Source: a bacterium
Lineage (GTDB): Bacteria; UBP14; UBA6098; 4484-93
Assembly (NCBI GenBank): GCA_021158465.1
Contig: JAGGUN010000010.1
Coordinates: forward strand, 1-34,694
Direction: 5' to 3'
Length of the DNA stretch: 34,694 nucleotides
Shown: positions 16,802 through 25,800 of the stretch, piece by piece
How the letters are laid out: each line of letters begins with the position of its first letter
Position numbering within the stretch: position 1 is the stretch's first letter
Notes under the pieces: model-generated
Told to the model about the DNA's origin: nothing
The model's database searches: none
What the model saw: the letters and a program-made list of their open reading frames with translations, nothing else
Translations under genes and position numbers: made by a program

Positions 16802-17435
16802 GAATAAAGAAGATTTCTTTCGCTCGCTCAGGGAGGATATGGTCAGGTACCAGCTGGAGGCGCGGGGGATAAAGGATACCGCTGTACTCAATGCGATGCG
16901 GACCGTTCCGCGTCATATCTTCCTGCCAGAGGAGCTTGCTCTTGATGCCTATGCTGACTACCCTCTCCCACTGTTTGCTGGACAGACCATTTCCCAACCG
17001 TATATTGTGGCGTATATGACCGAGAAGCTAACCCTTTCTCCTGACGATAGAGTCCTCGAGATAGGAACTGGCTCAGGGTATCAGACAGCAATCCTCGCTG
17101 AGCTCTCTGGTGAGGTGTTTTCTGTCGAGCGTATCCCTGAGCTTTCTGCCTGGGCAAAGGAAAGGCTCGACTACCTTGGATACAAAAATGTCCATCTCTT
17201 GGTCCGTGGTTCTCCCCTCGGATGGGAGGAGTTCGCACCTTACGATAAGATAATCGTCACAGCAGCAGCAGAGCAGCTTCCAGAGGAGCTTTTGCATCAG
17301 TTGCGTTCCAACGGGAAGATGATTGTCCCCATAGGGACTTTCTCACAATACCTGCACCTCGTCAAGAGGATTAATGGAAAATCTTGCACCCGTCGGCTTA
17401 TACCTGTCGCATTCGTCCCACTTATAGTCGATTGA
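16785..17435 (+). CDS. pcm: Protein-L-isoaspartate O-methyltransferase
   Basis: A 216-residue repair methyltransferase that methylates abnormal isoaspartyl residues using S-adenosylmethionine. The family N-terminus, MVRYQLEARGI then AMRTVPRHIFLP, is present, as is QTISQPYIVAYM. The SAM motif VLEIGTGSGYQTAIL and the acidic YDKIIVTAAAEQLPE loop follow. The ATG at 16785 gives the usual 18-residue lead before MVRYQ. An internal ATG at 16839 would cut into a conserved helix. It is the last gene of the eleven-gene run and, with Hsp20 and Lon upstream, completes a protein repair/turnover theme. Confidence 0.95.
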   Translation: MGTRFKNKEDFFRSLREDMVRYQLEARGIKDTAVLNAMRTVPRHIFLPEELALDAYADYPLPLFAGQTISQPYIVAYMTEKLTLSPDDRVLEIGTGSGYQTAILAELSGEVFSVERIPELSAWAKERLDYLGYKNVHLLVRGSPLGWEEFAPYDKIIVTAAAEQLPEELLHQLRSNGKMIVPIGTFSQYLHLVKRINGKSCTRRLIPVAFVPLIVD

Positions 17436-17557
17436 AATCCTTGACTTTTCCACAAAATATTAACATCACAGGTCGCTTTTTACCCAAAAAGGGAAAAACT
17501 TTCTGATTTAAATTTAGCGTGAACAGATGTTTGCCCCCCAATAATGGATTAGGCTTG

Positions 17558-17573
17558 TGGTATGAAAATTGCT
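17558..17573 (+). promoter_or_regulatory. Candidate sigma-54 promoter upstream of the alternative sigma gene
   Basis: TGGTATG (17558-17564), four A residues and TTGCT (17569-17573) match the sigma-54 pattern TGGCACG-N4-TTGCW at 10 of 12 defined bases. The invariant GG and GC are separated by exactly 10 bases. The start would be near 17584, 21 bases before the ATG, and the GGAGG ribosome binding site (17593-17597) lies inside this leader. I found no good -35/-10 pair in the 169-base gap. An rpoN gene or enhancer-binding activator is not in the window. Confidence 0.5.
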
Positions 17574-17604
17574 GGTTTTTATATCGCCTTCTGGAGGAAG
17601 AGAG

Positions 17605-18342
17605 ATGAAGCCTGAGGAGAAATGGCTTTGGAGAAAATTCAAGCTGGAGAACAGCAAGGAAGCGCTGGAACGCCTCTTTGAGAGGTACATGTATCTTGTG
17701 AAATCTAGTGTTGACAGGATGTATAAAAAGTTCTCGAATTCTGTCGATAAAGAAGATTTAAGGAGTGTAGCAATGATCGGTCTGCTTGAAGCGATGAGGA
17801 ATTTTGACCCGGAGTTCGGTACCGAGTTCTCCACATTCGCTTATCCGAGGATAAACGGCGCGATGATTGATGAGCTCCGCAGGCTTGACATCTTGCCCCG
17901 AGGAGTACGCACACTCGGAAAGAAGATCCATGAGATCCAGGATGTGCAAGATGAGGATATGACACCTAATGATATAGCTTATAGACTCAAGATCTCCACA
18001 AGGGATTACGAACGGATACTTTTCTCTTATCGTGCAGGTATCCTTATGAGGTTGACCGAGCCTGTTTCTGGTGATGAAGGCTTATCGCTAGGCGATATTA
18101 TCCCCGCTGAGGGTGCTGACCAATCGAAGATACTCGACAAGAAGGAGCAGATGCGTCTCCTCAGAAAGGCGATCGAGCATCTTCCCGCTAAGGAAAGGCT
18201 GGTTGTTTCGCTATATTACTTCGAGGAAATGGCGCTCAAGAACATCGGACAGATACTGTCCGTCTCCGAATCGAGGATCTCGCAGATACATTCGAAAGCT
18301 ATAAGGGATCTAAGGGAGATCTTGAAAAGATTCTACTGTTAA
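17605..18342 (+). CDS. Alternative sigma factor of the FliA/WhiG/SigB type
   Basis: A 245-residue group 3 sigma factor without region 1.1. Region 2 spans about residues 25-95. It includes LRSVAMIGLLEAMRNFDPEFG (core binding) and FSTFAYPRINGAMIDELR (-10 recognition), followed by DILPRGVR, typical of FliA/WhiG. Region 3 is about 100-150 and region 4 about 185-245, with the helix-turn-helix IGQILSVSESRISQIHSKA. GGAGG lies 7 bases before the ATG. There is no flagellar gene, anti-sigma factor or FlgM in the window, so a motility role cannot be assumed. The next gene, a GAF sensor, is 28 bases downstream and probably in the same transcript. Confidence 0.92.
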   Translation: MKPEEKWLWRKFKLENSKEALERLFERYMYLVKSSVDRMYKKFSNSVDKEDLRSVAMIGLLEAMRNFDPEFGTEFSTFAYPRINGAMIDELRRLDILPRGVRTLGKKIHEIQDVQDEDMTPNDIAYRLKISTRDYERILFSYRAGILMRLTEPVSGDEGLSLGDIIPAEGADQSKILDKKEQMRLLRKAIEHLPAKERLVVSLYYFEEMALKNIGQILSVSESRISQIHSKAIRDLREILKRFYC

Positions 18343-18370
18343 TTCATAAACCCCTATTGGAGGAGGGAGT

Positions 18371-19189
18371 ATGGAGAAAGAAAGTATTTTGTTGCTCAAT
18401 CTTGTTGGTAAGTTCTTTGCAAACTCCTCTGACATATCTAAGGGGGCGAAGGTAATATTCCAGATTTTGAGGGAGCTTGTGGATTATGACTATGCCACGA
18501 TATTTTATTATGATAGGGAGACAGATAGCCTAAAGCACCTTGCTTATGAGGGGCAGTATATCAATCTCGTTGATGATGTCTCGTTTGGTGTGGGTGATGG
18601 TATAGCAGGATGGGTGGCGCAGAAGAACCATCCGATACTACTGTCGAATATCAAGCGGACGAAAAACAAGGAGATTCACTCTCTTCACTCATTTATGTCT
18701 ATTCCGCTCAGGCTGAACGGTAGGCTTGTCGGTGTGCTTAACATTGGGCACACGAAACCTAATGCACTTACTGTCAAGGACCTCGACACAGTGAACAATG
18801 TGATGGAAAGTATCTCTGGGCTTTTGATGAGGATGTGCAATCAGGCAACTTTGGAGAGGAAGGTTAAGAGGCTTGAGGTGCTCAACAGCTTTCTGAAGGA
18901 AAACCAGAAAGAGCTTCTTAAAAGGGGAAGAGAAAGGATGTATAAGGCGATAGGCAATCTTGTGGCACGCAATATCTCTAACCCGCTCACACTTATAGTT
19001 GGAAACGCGGAGTTTCTTATGAGGAGGCTACCCGATAAGGATAAAGAGACGAGAAAAAAACTCGCAGACATTATCGAGGCAGGCGATAAAATAGTTGAGC
19101 TGACTGAGACATTGATAAACCGACAGGCGAAACGGTCAGATTTCTATCCAAACGGTCTAAAGGATGGAAAACAACGGTCGATAAATTAG
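18371..19189 (+). CDS. GAF-domain protein with a degenerate histidine-kinase DHp helix
   Basis: A 272-residue cytoplasmic protein. The GAF domain occupies about residues 5-155 (ATIFYYDRETDSL, GVGDGIAGWVAQ, SIPLRLNGRLVGVLNIG) and probably binds a small ligand or senses redox state. A coiled coil follows (160-190). Residues 190-250 align well with a HisKA dimerisation helix pair: NLVARNISNPLTLIVGNAEF corresponds to the usual AHEINNPL motif. However, the phosphoacceptor His is Arg200 and the next Glu is Asn. No ATP-binding HATPase domain follows; the protein ends about 20 residues after the helix pair. It cannot autophosphorylate in the normal way. Its position 28 bases after the sigma gene suggests a role in controlling that sigma factor or its regulon. 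Confidence 0.85.
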   Translation: MEKESILLLNLVGKFFANSSDISKGAKVIFQILRELVDYDYATIFYYDRETDSLKHLAYEGQYINLVDDVSFGVGDGIAGWVAQKNHPILLSNIKRTKNKEIHSLHSFMSIPLRLNGRLVGVLNIGHTKPNALTVKDLDTVNNVMESISGLLMRMCNQATLERKVKRLEVLNSFLKENQKELLKRGRERMYKAIGNLVARNISNPLTLIVGNAEFLMRRLPDKDKETRKKLADIIEAGDKIVELTETLINRQAKRSDFYPNGLKDGKQRSIN

Positions 19190-19217
19190 TATACCCCCAG
19201 ACACCCAAACCCAGCCG

Positions 19218-19252
19218 GAGGCGACAGTCGGATGGATTGTCGCCTCTTTTTT
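19218..19252 (+). terminator. Rho-independent terminator of the sigma/GAF operon
   Basis: An 8-bp perfect stem, GAGGCGAC (19218-19225) with GTCGCCTC (19239-19246), encloses a 13-base loop and is followed by six T residues. The T-tract is only on the plus strand, so it stops the sigma/GAF transcript. The T-tract reaches the last bases of the opposing NYN gene. Confidence 0.9.
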
Positions 19253-19844
19253 ATTCTCCTTTTGCTTTTTTTGCCTCTGCCTTGTGAACAAGCTCTTTGT
19301 ATCTCTTCAAATCTATCGAGTACCAGCAGGAGAGAGCCACATCTTCACCTTCCTCGGGCAAAAACGAGGCATGAATAACCTTTTTACCCCGTCTGCTTAT
19401 GAACCTTATTGCAGGGATTAGGTCAGAGTCGTTTGATAGCACAACAGCAATATCGAAGCTTCCTTGAACACCATGCATCAAAAGGTCGGTTGACAAGGCA
19501 ACATCAACCCCCTTCTCTTCGCTCTTTTCTGTTCTCTCACCACAGACAGGACAGACAAAGCTCCTTTGCTTCCTCTCCTTTAAGATTACATCGTATCCAG
19601 GGAAGCGAGGGAGTGTCTTCTCGAGGAAATCCCTGACACCTGAATCGGATTCAGCCCCGGATACAGAGGCATACACATGGCAACCCTCATAAACCACCGA
19701 CTGCTGAGTTACCTCGTTCACCAACCTCTTGATGACCTCCGGTATCTGTGTCCAGTTTGGGACAAAATACTCCACACCGAGCGCCTTCTGACCGCAGATG
19801 ATGGTGTTCCAGTAGTCGATGAATATCCTCAACTTATAATCCAT
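19251..19844 (-). CDS. NYN-domain protein (PIN-like nuclease fold)
   Basis: A 197-residue NYN/DUF88 protein. The metal-binding acidic residues of the PIN-like fold are in place: FIDYWN at the N-terminus, KGVDVALSTDLL in the middle and VLSNDSDLIPAI towards the C-terminus. A single CPVC knuckle at about residues 95-98 is an insertion. Relatives are ribonucleases or RNA-processing factors (LabA, Rae1-like), so RNA cleavage is likely but the substrate is unknown. The ATG is three bases after the stop of the giant secreted protein gene, with AGGTAAGGG as ribosome binding site, so it is expressed at the tail of that transcript. Confidence 0.87.
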   Translation of the reverse strand: MDYKLRIFIDYWNTIICGQKALGVEYFVPNWTQIPEVIKRLVNEVTQQSVVYEGCHVYASVSGAESDSGVRDFLEKTLPRFPGYDVILKERKQRSFVCPVCGERTEKSEEKGVDVALSTDLLMHGVQGSFDIAVVLSNDSDLIPAIRFISRRGKKVIHASFLPEEGEDVALSCWYSIDLKRYKELVHKAEAKKAKGE

Positions 19845-19847
19845 CCC

Positions 19848-22800
19848 TTACCTCGCAAGTATAACTGTTCCGTTGCAGATAACCTTATCTTTTACCTGTA
19901 TAACATAGATATACACCCCAGGTGGGAGCTTTTTACCTGCTTTATCCGTTCCATCCCAGGAGAGTGAAAGGTCTAACATTCTCCCTTCCTGCGGCGGGAT
20001 TCTTGCTTCATACACCAACACATTTCTCATATCGAATATGGAAAGAACGGCTTCCTCCGAGTGCATATTGGGGTATGAGAAGAAGACCCTATCGTTATAG
20101 CCGTCACTGTTTGGGGAGAACGGATTTGGTCTTGCGTCACAGACAGCAACTGGTTCAATTAAGAAGTACCATTCGGCAGCTGCTATGTGGGCGTCGCAGT
20201 AGTCGGGTATATCGTATATCTGGGCTGTTATCCTCACTGTGTCTGGTAGCTCGATACCAAGAATCTCGGTGGAGATACTGAATGCGCTGTCAATAGGTGA
20301 AAATGTAACGCCTTCCTGCGGGAAGTGAAGAGCCTCACCGTTTATGTTGATTAAAATACTGGTCGGGTCGATGCCGGAGAGGTTGTCCGCCGCGAATATT
20401 GTCACCTCAGGTGTGTGGTCTCGAACCATCTGCTCCGGCTCAGGCTCAACCAGTATCAATCGGGGCGGAGAGTAATCCGTTATGTAGAACCAGGATACAG
20501 GATGCGGTATCGGATTGCCCAGCATATCGTCTGCACGAACGAGTGAAATCCGTATCGTGTCCCCATCGGACAGCTCTATCGGAACAGCAAAATACAGTGT
20601 GTCGCTCCGATAGGAAAAAATTTCCCTATCTGTCCCGAAATTAAACTCCTCACCGTTCAGGAGGATCGTTATACTGCTCGTGTCCACTCCGTTATCATCG
20701 TGTATGTAAAGGATTATCGTGTCCTGTTCACAAGCAGAGTATGCACCGTTGAACGGCGCTATAATCTCGACCGTCGGTCCGCCAGATTCTATTGTGTAGT
20801 TCCAGCAATGGCGGAGTTCGTTCGGTGAGCAGTAGTCAGGCGCATCAGAAACATCGAGGCAGACAAAGACCGTATCACCACCTGTTAGCCCGCTCAGGCA
20901 GCTGTCCTCGACATCGATAGCGGCTATCCTCTCACCGGAGGTCTCATAAGAGAGACTGAGACAGTCGGAGCCGATGAGAACCGTATCCTCTCCAACTATA
21001 AGCTGGAAGCTCGATGTATCGATTCCCGCAGGTATGTCCTCGAGCCGGAATGACAGTATGAACCCTCTTGCAGCGATGGTTGCACCCTCGGGCGGATTTA
21101 TGCTCGATATAACTGGCTCAATTAAATCAACTTGGAACTGGTAATCTAAAGTATCTTGTAAGCTGTTTCCATAAATATCTTGTGCCTCAAGAAGTTGAAC
21201 AAAAACAGTCTCGTTGTGAACCCAATCAACGGAGGGGGTAAATATCAGCGTATCGCCTGAATATTCAAGCTCGACATCGTCAATATCGAATGTGTCTCCG
21301 TTGATTGCGAGCAGGATTGTTTCTGCGTTGACCCCATCAACATCGAACAGATGAATGAGTATTCTCTGGTCATCGCAGGCAGATACCGTGTTCGGCAGAG
21401 GCTCCATCGGGTATGCGACGGGTCCACCAACGGATACGATGAAGTTTGTGCAGCTGTCGAGGATGTTGGGTGAGCACCAATCGGGTGAATCCTCAGCATA
21501 GATACAGATCGCTATCGTGTCGGCAGGTAGGACGATTCCGAGCGATTCGGGGATAAAGTAGAATGTATCACCTGTTGAGACCATTGCGTCGAGTAGATAT
21601 TCTGTGCCGTTCACTGTGAAATGCACCGTTGAGAGGTTCACACCGGAGAGCGAATCACCAAATATAAAGACGATATCCTGCAGTGTATCGTTGACGACCG
21701 GCAAAGCAGGCTCGATTATGTCGAAATAGGGGGGAGACAAGTCCATTATAAATGTTGCTCTGATAGGTTCGGCAAGCGGTGCACCATAGATATCATCGGC
21801 GGCTGACAAGAAGATCTCAACTGTATCACCGTCTTCCCAAGCGGGGGATGGGGTAAATGTCAACTCCGGTTCATCGAATGTTAGCTGTGATGAGTCGGTT
21901 GTGTATTCGACATCGTTGACGAACAATCTTATCGTGGAACCATCGACACCGTCTATGTCGTTAATCTCTATTATGACAAATTGGCTCTCCGGCTCGCAGG
22001 CAACGAAGCTCGAATCGGGGTACTGGATGAGTGTTGCTTCCGGACCGAACAGCCTAACATAGAACTCCCAGCAGTATTCATCGGACATATTTGGACCGCA
22101 GGTATCCGGCATATCCGAGACAGGCTCGAGGCAGACCATCACAGTATCACCATCATTGAAGACAATTCCTGCATCCTCAGGGTCAAAGTAGAGCGTATCG
22201 CCGGAGTATGTCAATGCCGGCGATGTTATGTCGAACGGTGTCCCGTTAATAATAACTGTGATCGTCGACTCGTCCACTCCGCTCCCCGAATCGGTTATCA
22301 CAATCGATATTATCTGGAGCGAATCAGTTGATATACCACCATCGATAGGGGATTCGGCTGAATAGACCGGCGGCTGTCTGTCAACGAAGTATCTCCATAA
22401 GACGCTTGACGATAGCGGATTGCCGAGTATATCATCCGCCCGAATAAGTGAAACATCGACCGTATCGTTATCCTCGAACGGGATATCGGGAGTGAACACA
22501 AGGAGCGAATCGTCCACCCAGGAGAGTTCGCTGTCTCCCCAGTGATATTCTGTTCCGTTGACCTCAAGGATGATAGTGGATGTGTCGACACCGTTCGAGT
22601 CTGTTATGGATATGATTATCTCGTCCTCATCGCAGGCAAAGAAGATGCTCGGAGCAGGTGATACGATGCTTGCAACAGGTCCGGTCGACTCGATGAAAAA
22701 TGTCCAGCAACTGTCGAGTTCGTTCGGCTCGCATATGCAGGGAGAATCCTCGGCGTGAACGCAAACGGTAAATGTATCGCCACCGTGGAGATCGATTCCC

Positions 22801-25800
22801 GCGGCTATAATATCAACTGTCACAGAATCCCCTGCGATATCCACAAATGCCGAGCTGGATGGGAACAGTGTTCCGTTGACCTCTACTGTAAAATCGCTGA
22901 CGCCCGAGAGCGAATCGAGCAGGTTAAACGAGATGAATGTATCGATCGTTGCAATCATTCCAACAGGGGAGATATTCCAGATTACAGGAGGCGTCAAATC
23001 GATATAGAATTCCCTGCATACCGGTGCATCCTCCAGTTCGTTTCCGATTATATCCGATGCTGAGATAAGGCATACATCAAGCGTCTCAGCGTCCTCCCAG
23101 AGAATAGAAGGTGTAAATCTCAGGTTTGTCCCGGCTCCCAAGGAAAGTTCGGAGGATGAGAGCGTGAAACTATCGACGCCTGATACCGATGATGTTATCT
23201 CGAGCAGGATCGTCGATGTGTCAACGCCCTCTTCATCGTATATCTCGATGAGAATGTTCTGGTCCTCGCAGCTTGAGTAGCAGTCAGCAGGCGGTGTGAC
23301 AAAACTTGCTGTCGGTCCACCAGGCATTATGAAGAATGTTGTGCAGTCGGTTCCGATGTTCGGAGCGCAGGTGTCAGGTGTATCCTGCGATGTGATGCAG
23401 ATAACGACAGAATCCCCACCTATGAAATGGTATCCGAACGAGTCGAGGTTCACCGAAAGCTCGGCACCATCCCAGAATATTCCGGAATGGGTTATCTCGT
23501 AGCTATCTCCGTTGATGTTTATCTCGAATGCGGTCCCATCGACACCGGAGAGCGTATCCTCAATCTGCAATCTAACGGTTGGAGACGGGTCTGTGATTGT
23601 GTCCATATCCGTGGGGAAGCTCGAGGTAAGAACCGGTGGCTCGAGGTCGAGCGTGAATGTTATACAGACAGGCGCAGATATTCCGTTTCCGACAGAATCC
23701 GATGCGGATGTAACGCAGGCACGAACGACATCACCTGATGACCATAGACCAGCCGGTGTCCAGACAAATTCTGCTCCCGTGAAAGATAATCCGGTAGAAT
23801 CGGTGGTATAATCCGTTCCGTTTATGTTTATCACAACGCTCGACGGGTCAACACCGTGTATATCTGAAATGGTGAATATCACTCCTTGGTCATCGCAGGC
23901 AGAGAACCAGCCATCGTGAGGTGTGAGTATTACAACATCGGGCGGCATCATATCCACAATGAACGAGTCGCAGAAAACCCCCTCATTGGGTGGGCAATAA
24001 TCCGGGTCATCGCGGAAGTTCAAACAATAGACAACGGTATCACCATCGGAAAATGCCTCTGTCGGTGTGAACTCAAAACAGGAATCGGTAAATGTTGCCC
24101 CTGTATTTATTGAATGTTCAACGCCGTTGACCGTAATCGCTATGACGGAGTCTACACCAGCAATCGAATCGAATAGACAGAAGCTTATCCTGGGATGCTC
24201 ATCGGCAACAATATCTCCCCATTCTGGGGAATTGGAATAAACCGCAGGTGGCGTCAGGTCAACAATGAACTGTCCACAGACAGGGGATAGAAGCATATGT
24301 CCGAGCGTATCGGCAAGCTTGATAAGGCAGAAGCTGATAGAATCTCCATCAGTATAACTTTCTATTGGAGAGAAGATTAACTCTCCTGTACTAAAGTCAT
24401 ATGTTAAATTATCATCATAACATCTGGAAGTATCAGCTGATACGACAAATATTATCGACGATGTATCCACCCCGTTCTCGCTTGTTATCAAAAGTATAAT
24501 CCCCTGGTCGTCGCAGGCGGTTATTGCCCCGATGAACGGCTCGATTATCTCTGCCTCGGGTCGCTCGAGGTTGACGATGAAGCTCCAGCAGGAATCGAGA
24601 ACATTCGGACCGCAGTAGTCGGGTGAATCATAAGCAACTATGCAGACCTGCACCGTATCGTTTGAGGAAAAGGCGAGTCCTGAATCCTCGCAGGAAAACA
24701 CTACCTCGCTGTCCGATGGCAGAACATCGAATGTATCCGTTCCGTTGATGACAAGATGCACCTCGGCAAGTCCGCTTATCCTGTCCGTTATGAAGAATGA
24801 GATATCCGGTGACGCCTCCGATACAACACCCTCGGGCAGGATGCCCCATACGACAGGCGGTGAGTAGTCGATAGTGAATGAGTATATCAGTGGCTCGGGC
24901 AGGTCTGTCCCGTACATATCGTGTGCGTGAGCAAGGTTCACATCGACCGTTTCCCCATCGCTGAAGAACCCGGCAGGTGGCGAGAATACGAGTTCGTTCG
25001 TCTCCGAACTGTATGTAAGATAGGCGCTCCTGATTGTGTAAGGTGCTCCGTTGACATAGAGCAGGATGCTATCTGGCTCTATCTCTGCGACTGTTCCCTC
25101 GAGGTGGATGATAATTACCTGCGGGTCGCAGGCGGAGATTGAATCAGGCAACGGATTGACAGGATATGCGAACGGACCATCGAGCGTCACGACAAAGCTC
25201 CAGCAGGTGTCAGAGATGTTCGGACCGCAGTACATAGCCAGGTCACCTGCCTCGATGCAAACCGTGACTGTCTCCGTCGAATCGATTATCACACCGGTAA
25301 GCGTAAGCAGGCTATCCCTGAACGAGTACTCACCGGGGGATAAAGTTCTACCATTGACTGTAATTACGAAGAGCGATGGGTCAACCCCCGCGAGATTATC
25401 GGTTACATTAAGATGTATGCCCGGTGTTGATGTCCTGATAACGGTATCGGGTGGAGGATACAGGTTCGAGAAGTCGGGTCCCGACAGGTCGACATAGAAT
25501 GTCCAGGAAAGCGGCAGGCTGTCTGCCGGGACACCGTGGACATTGGAAAGTGTGAGGAGTGACACATTTACCGTATCGCCGTCTCTAAACCCTGGAGCTG
25601 GCGGTGTAAATATTAGAAGTGTATCAAAGAGGCTCAGGTTCGCCCCGATGGTATAGATTACCCTGTTGACAGATAGGCTTATGCTTGACGGGTCTATATC
25701 GGATAGCGTGTCGATAACAGCAATTATTATGCTCGAATCCCTGCAGGATGTCACGGAGTCGGGCATCGGGCGGACGATATAAACCATAGGTATAGAATGG

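Noticed and set aside
16172-16891. A 239-codon open frame on the minus strand
   Set aside because: It spans thi4, the MIP18-family gene and pcm antisense, has no recognisable domain, and all three plus-strand genes are certain.
17441-17463. TTGACT as a -35 box for the sigma gene
   Set aside because: The only TA-rich hexamer after it (TATTAA at 17458) is at 11 bases, too close; 16-17 bases away there is no -10-like sequence.
17476-17498. Hairpin TTTTTACCC/GGGAAAAA after pcm as a terminator
   Set aside because: It has a bulge, only three G-C pairs and no T-tract after it.
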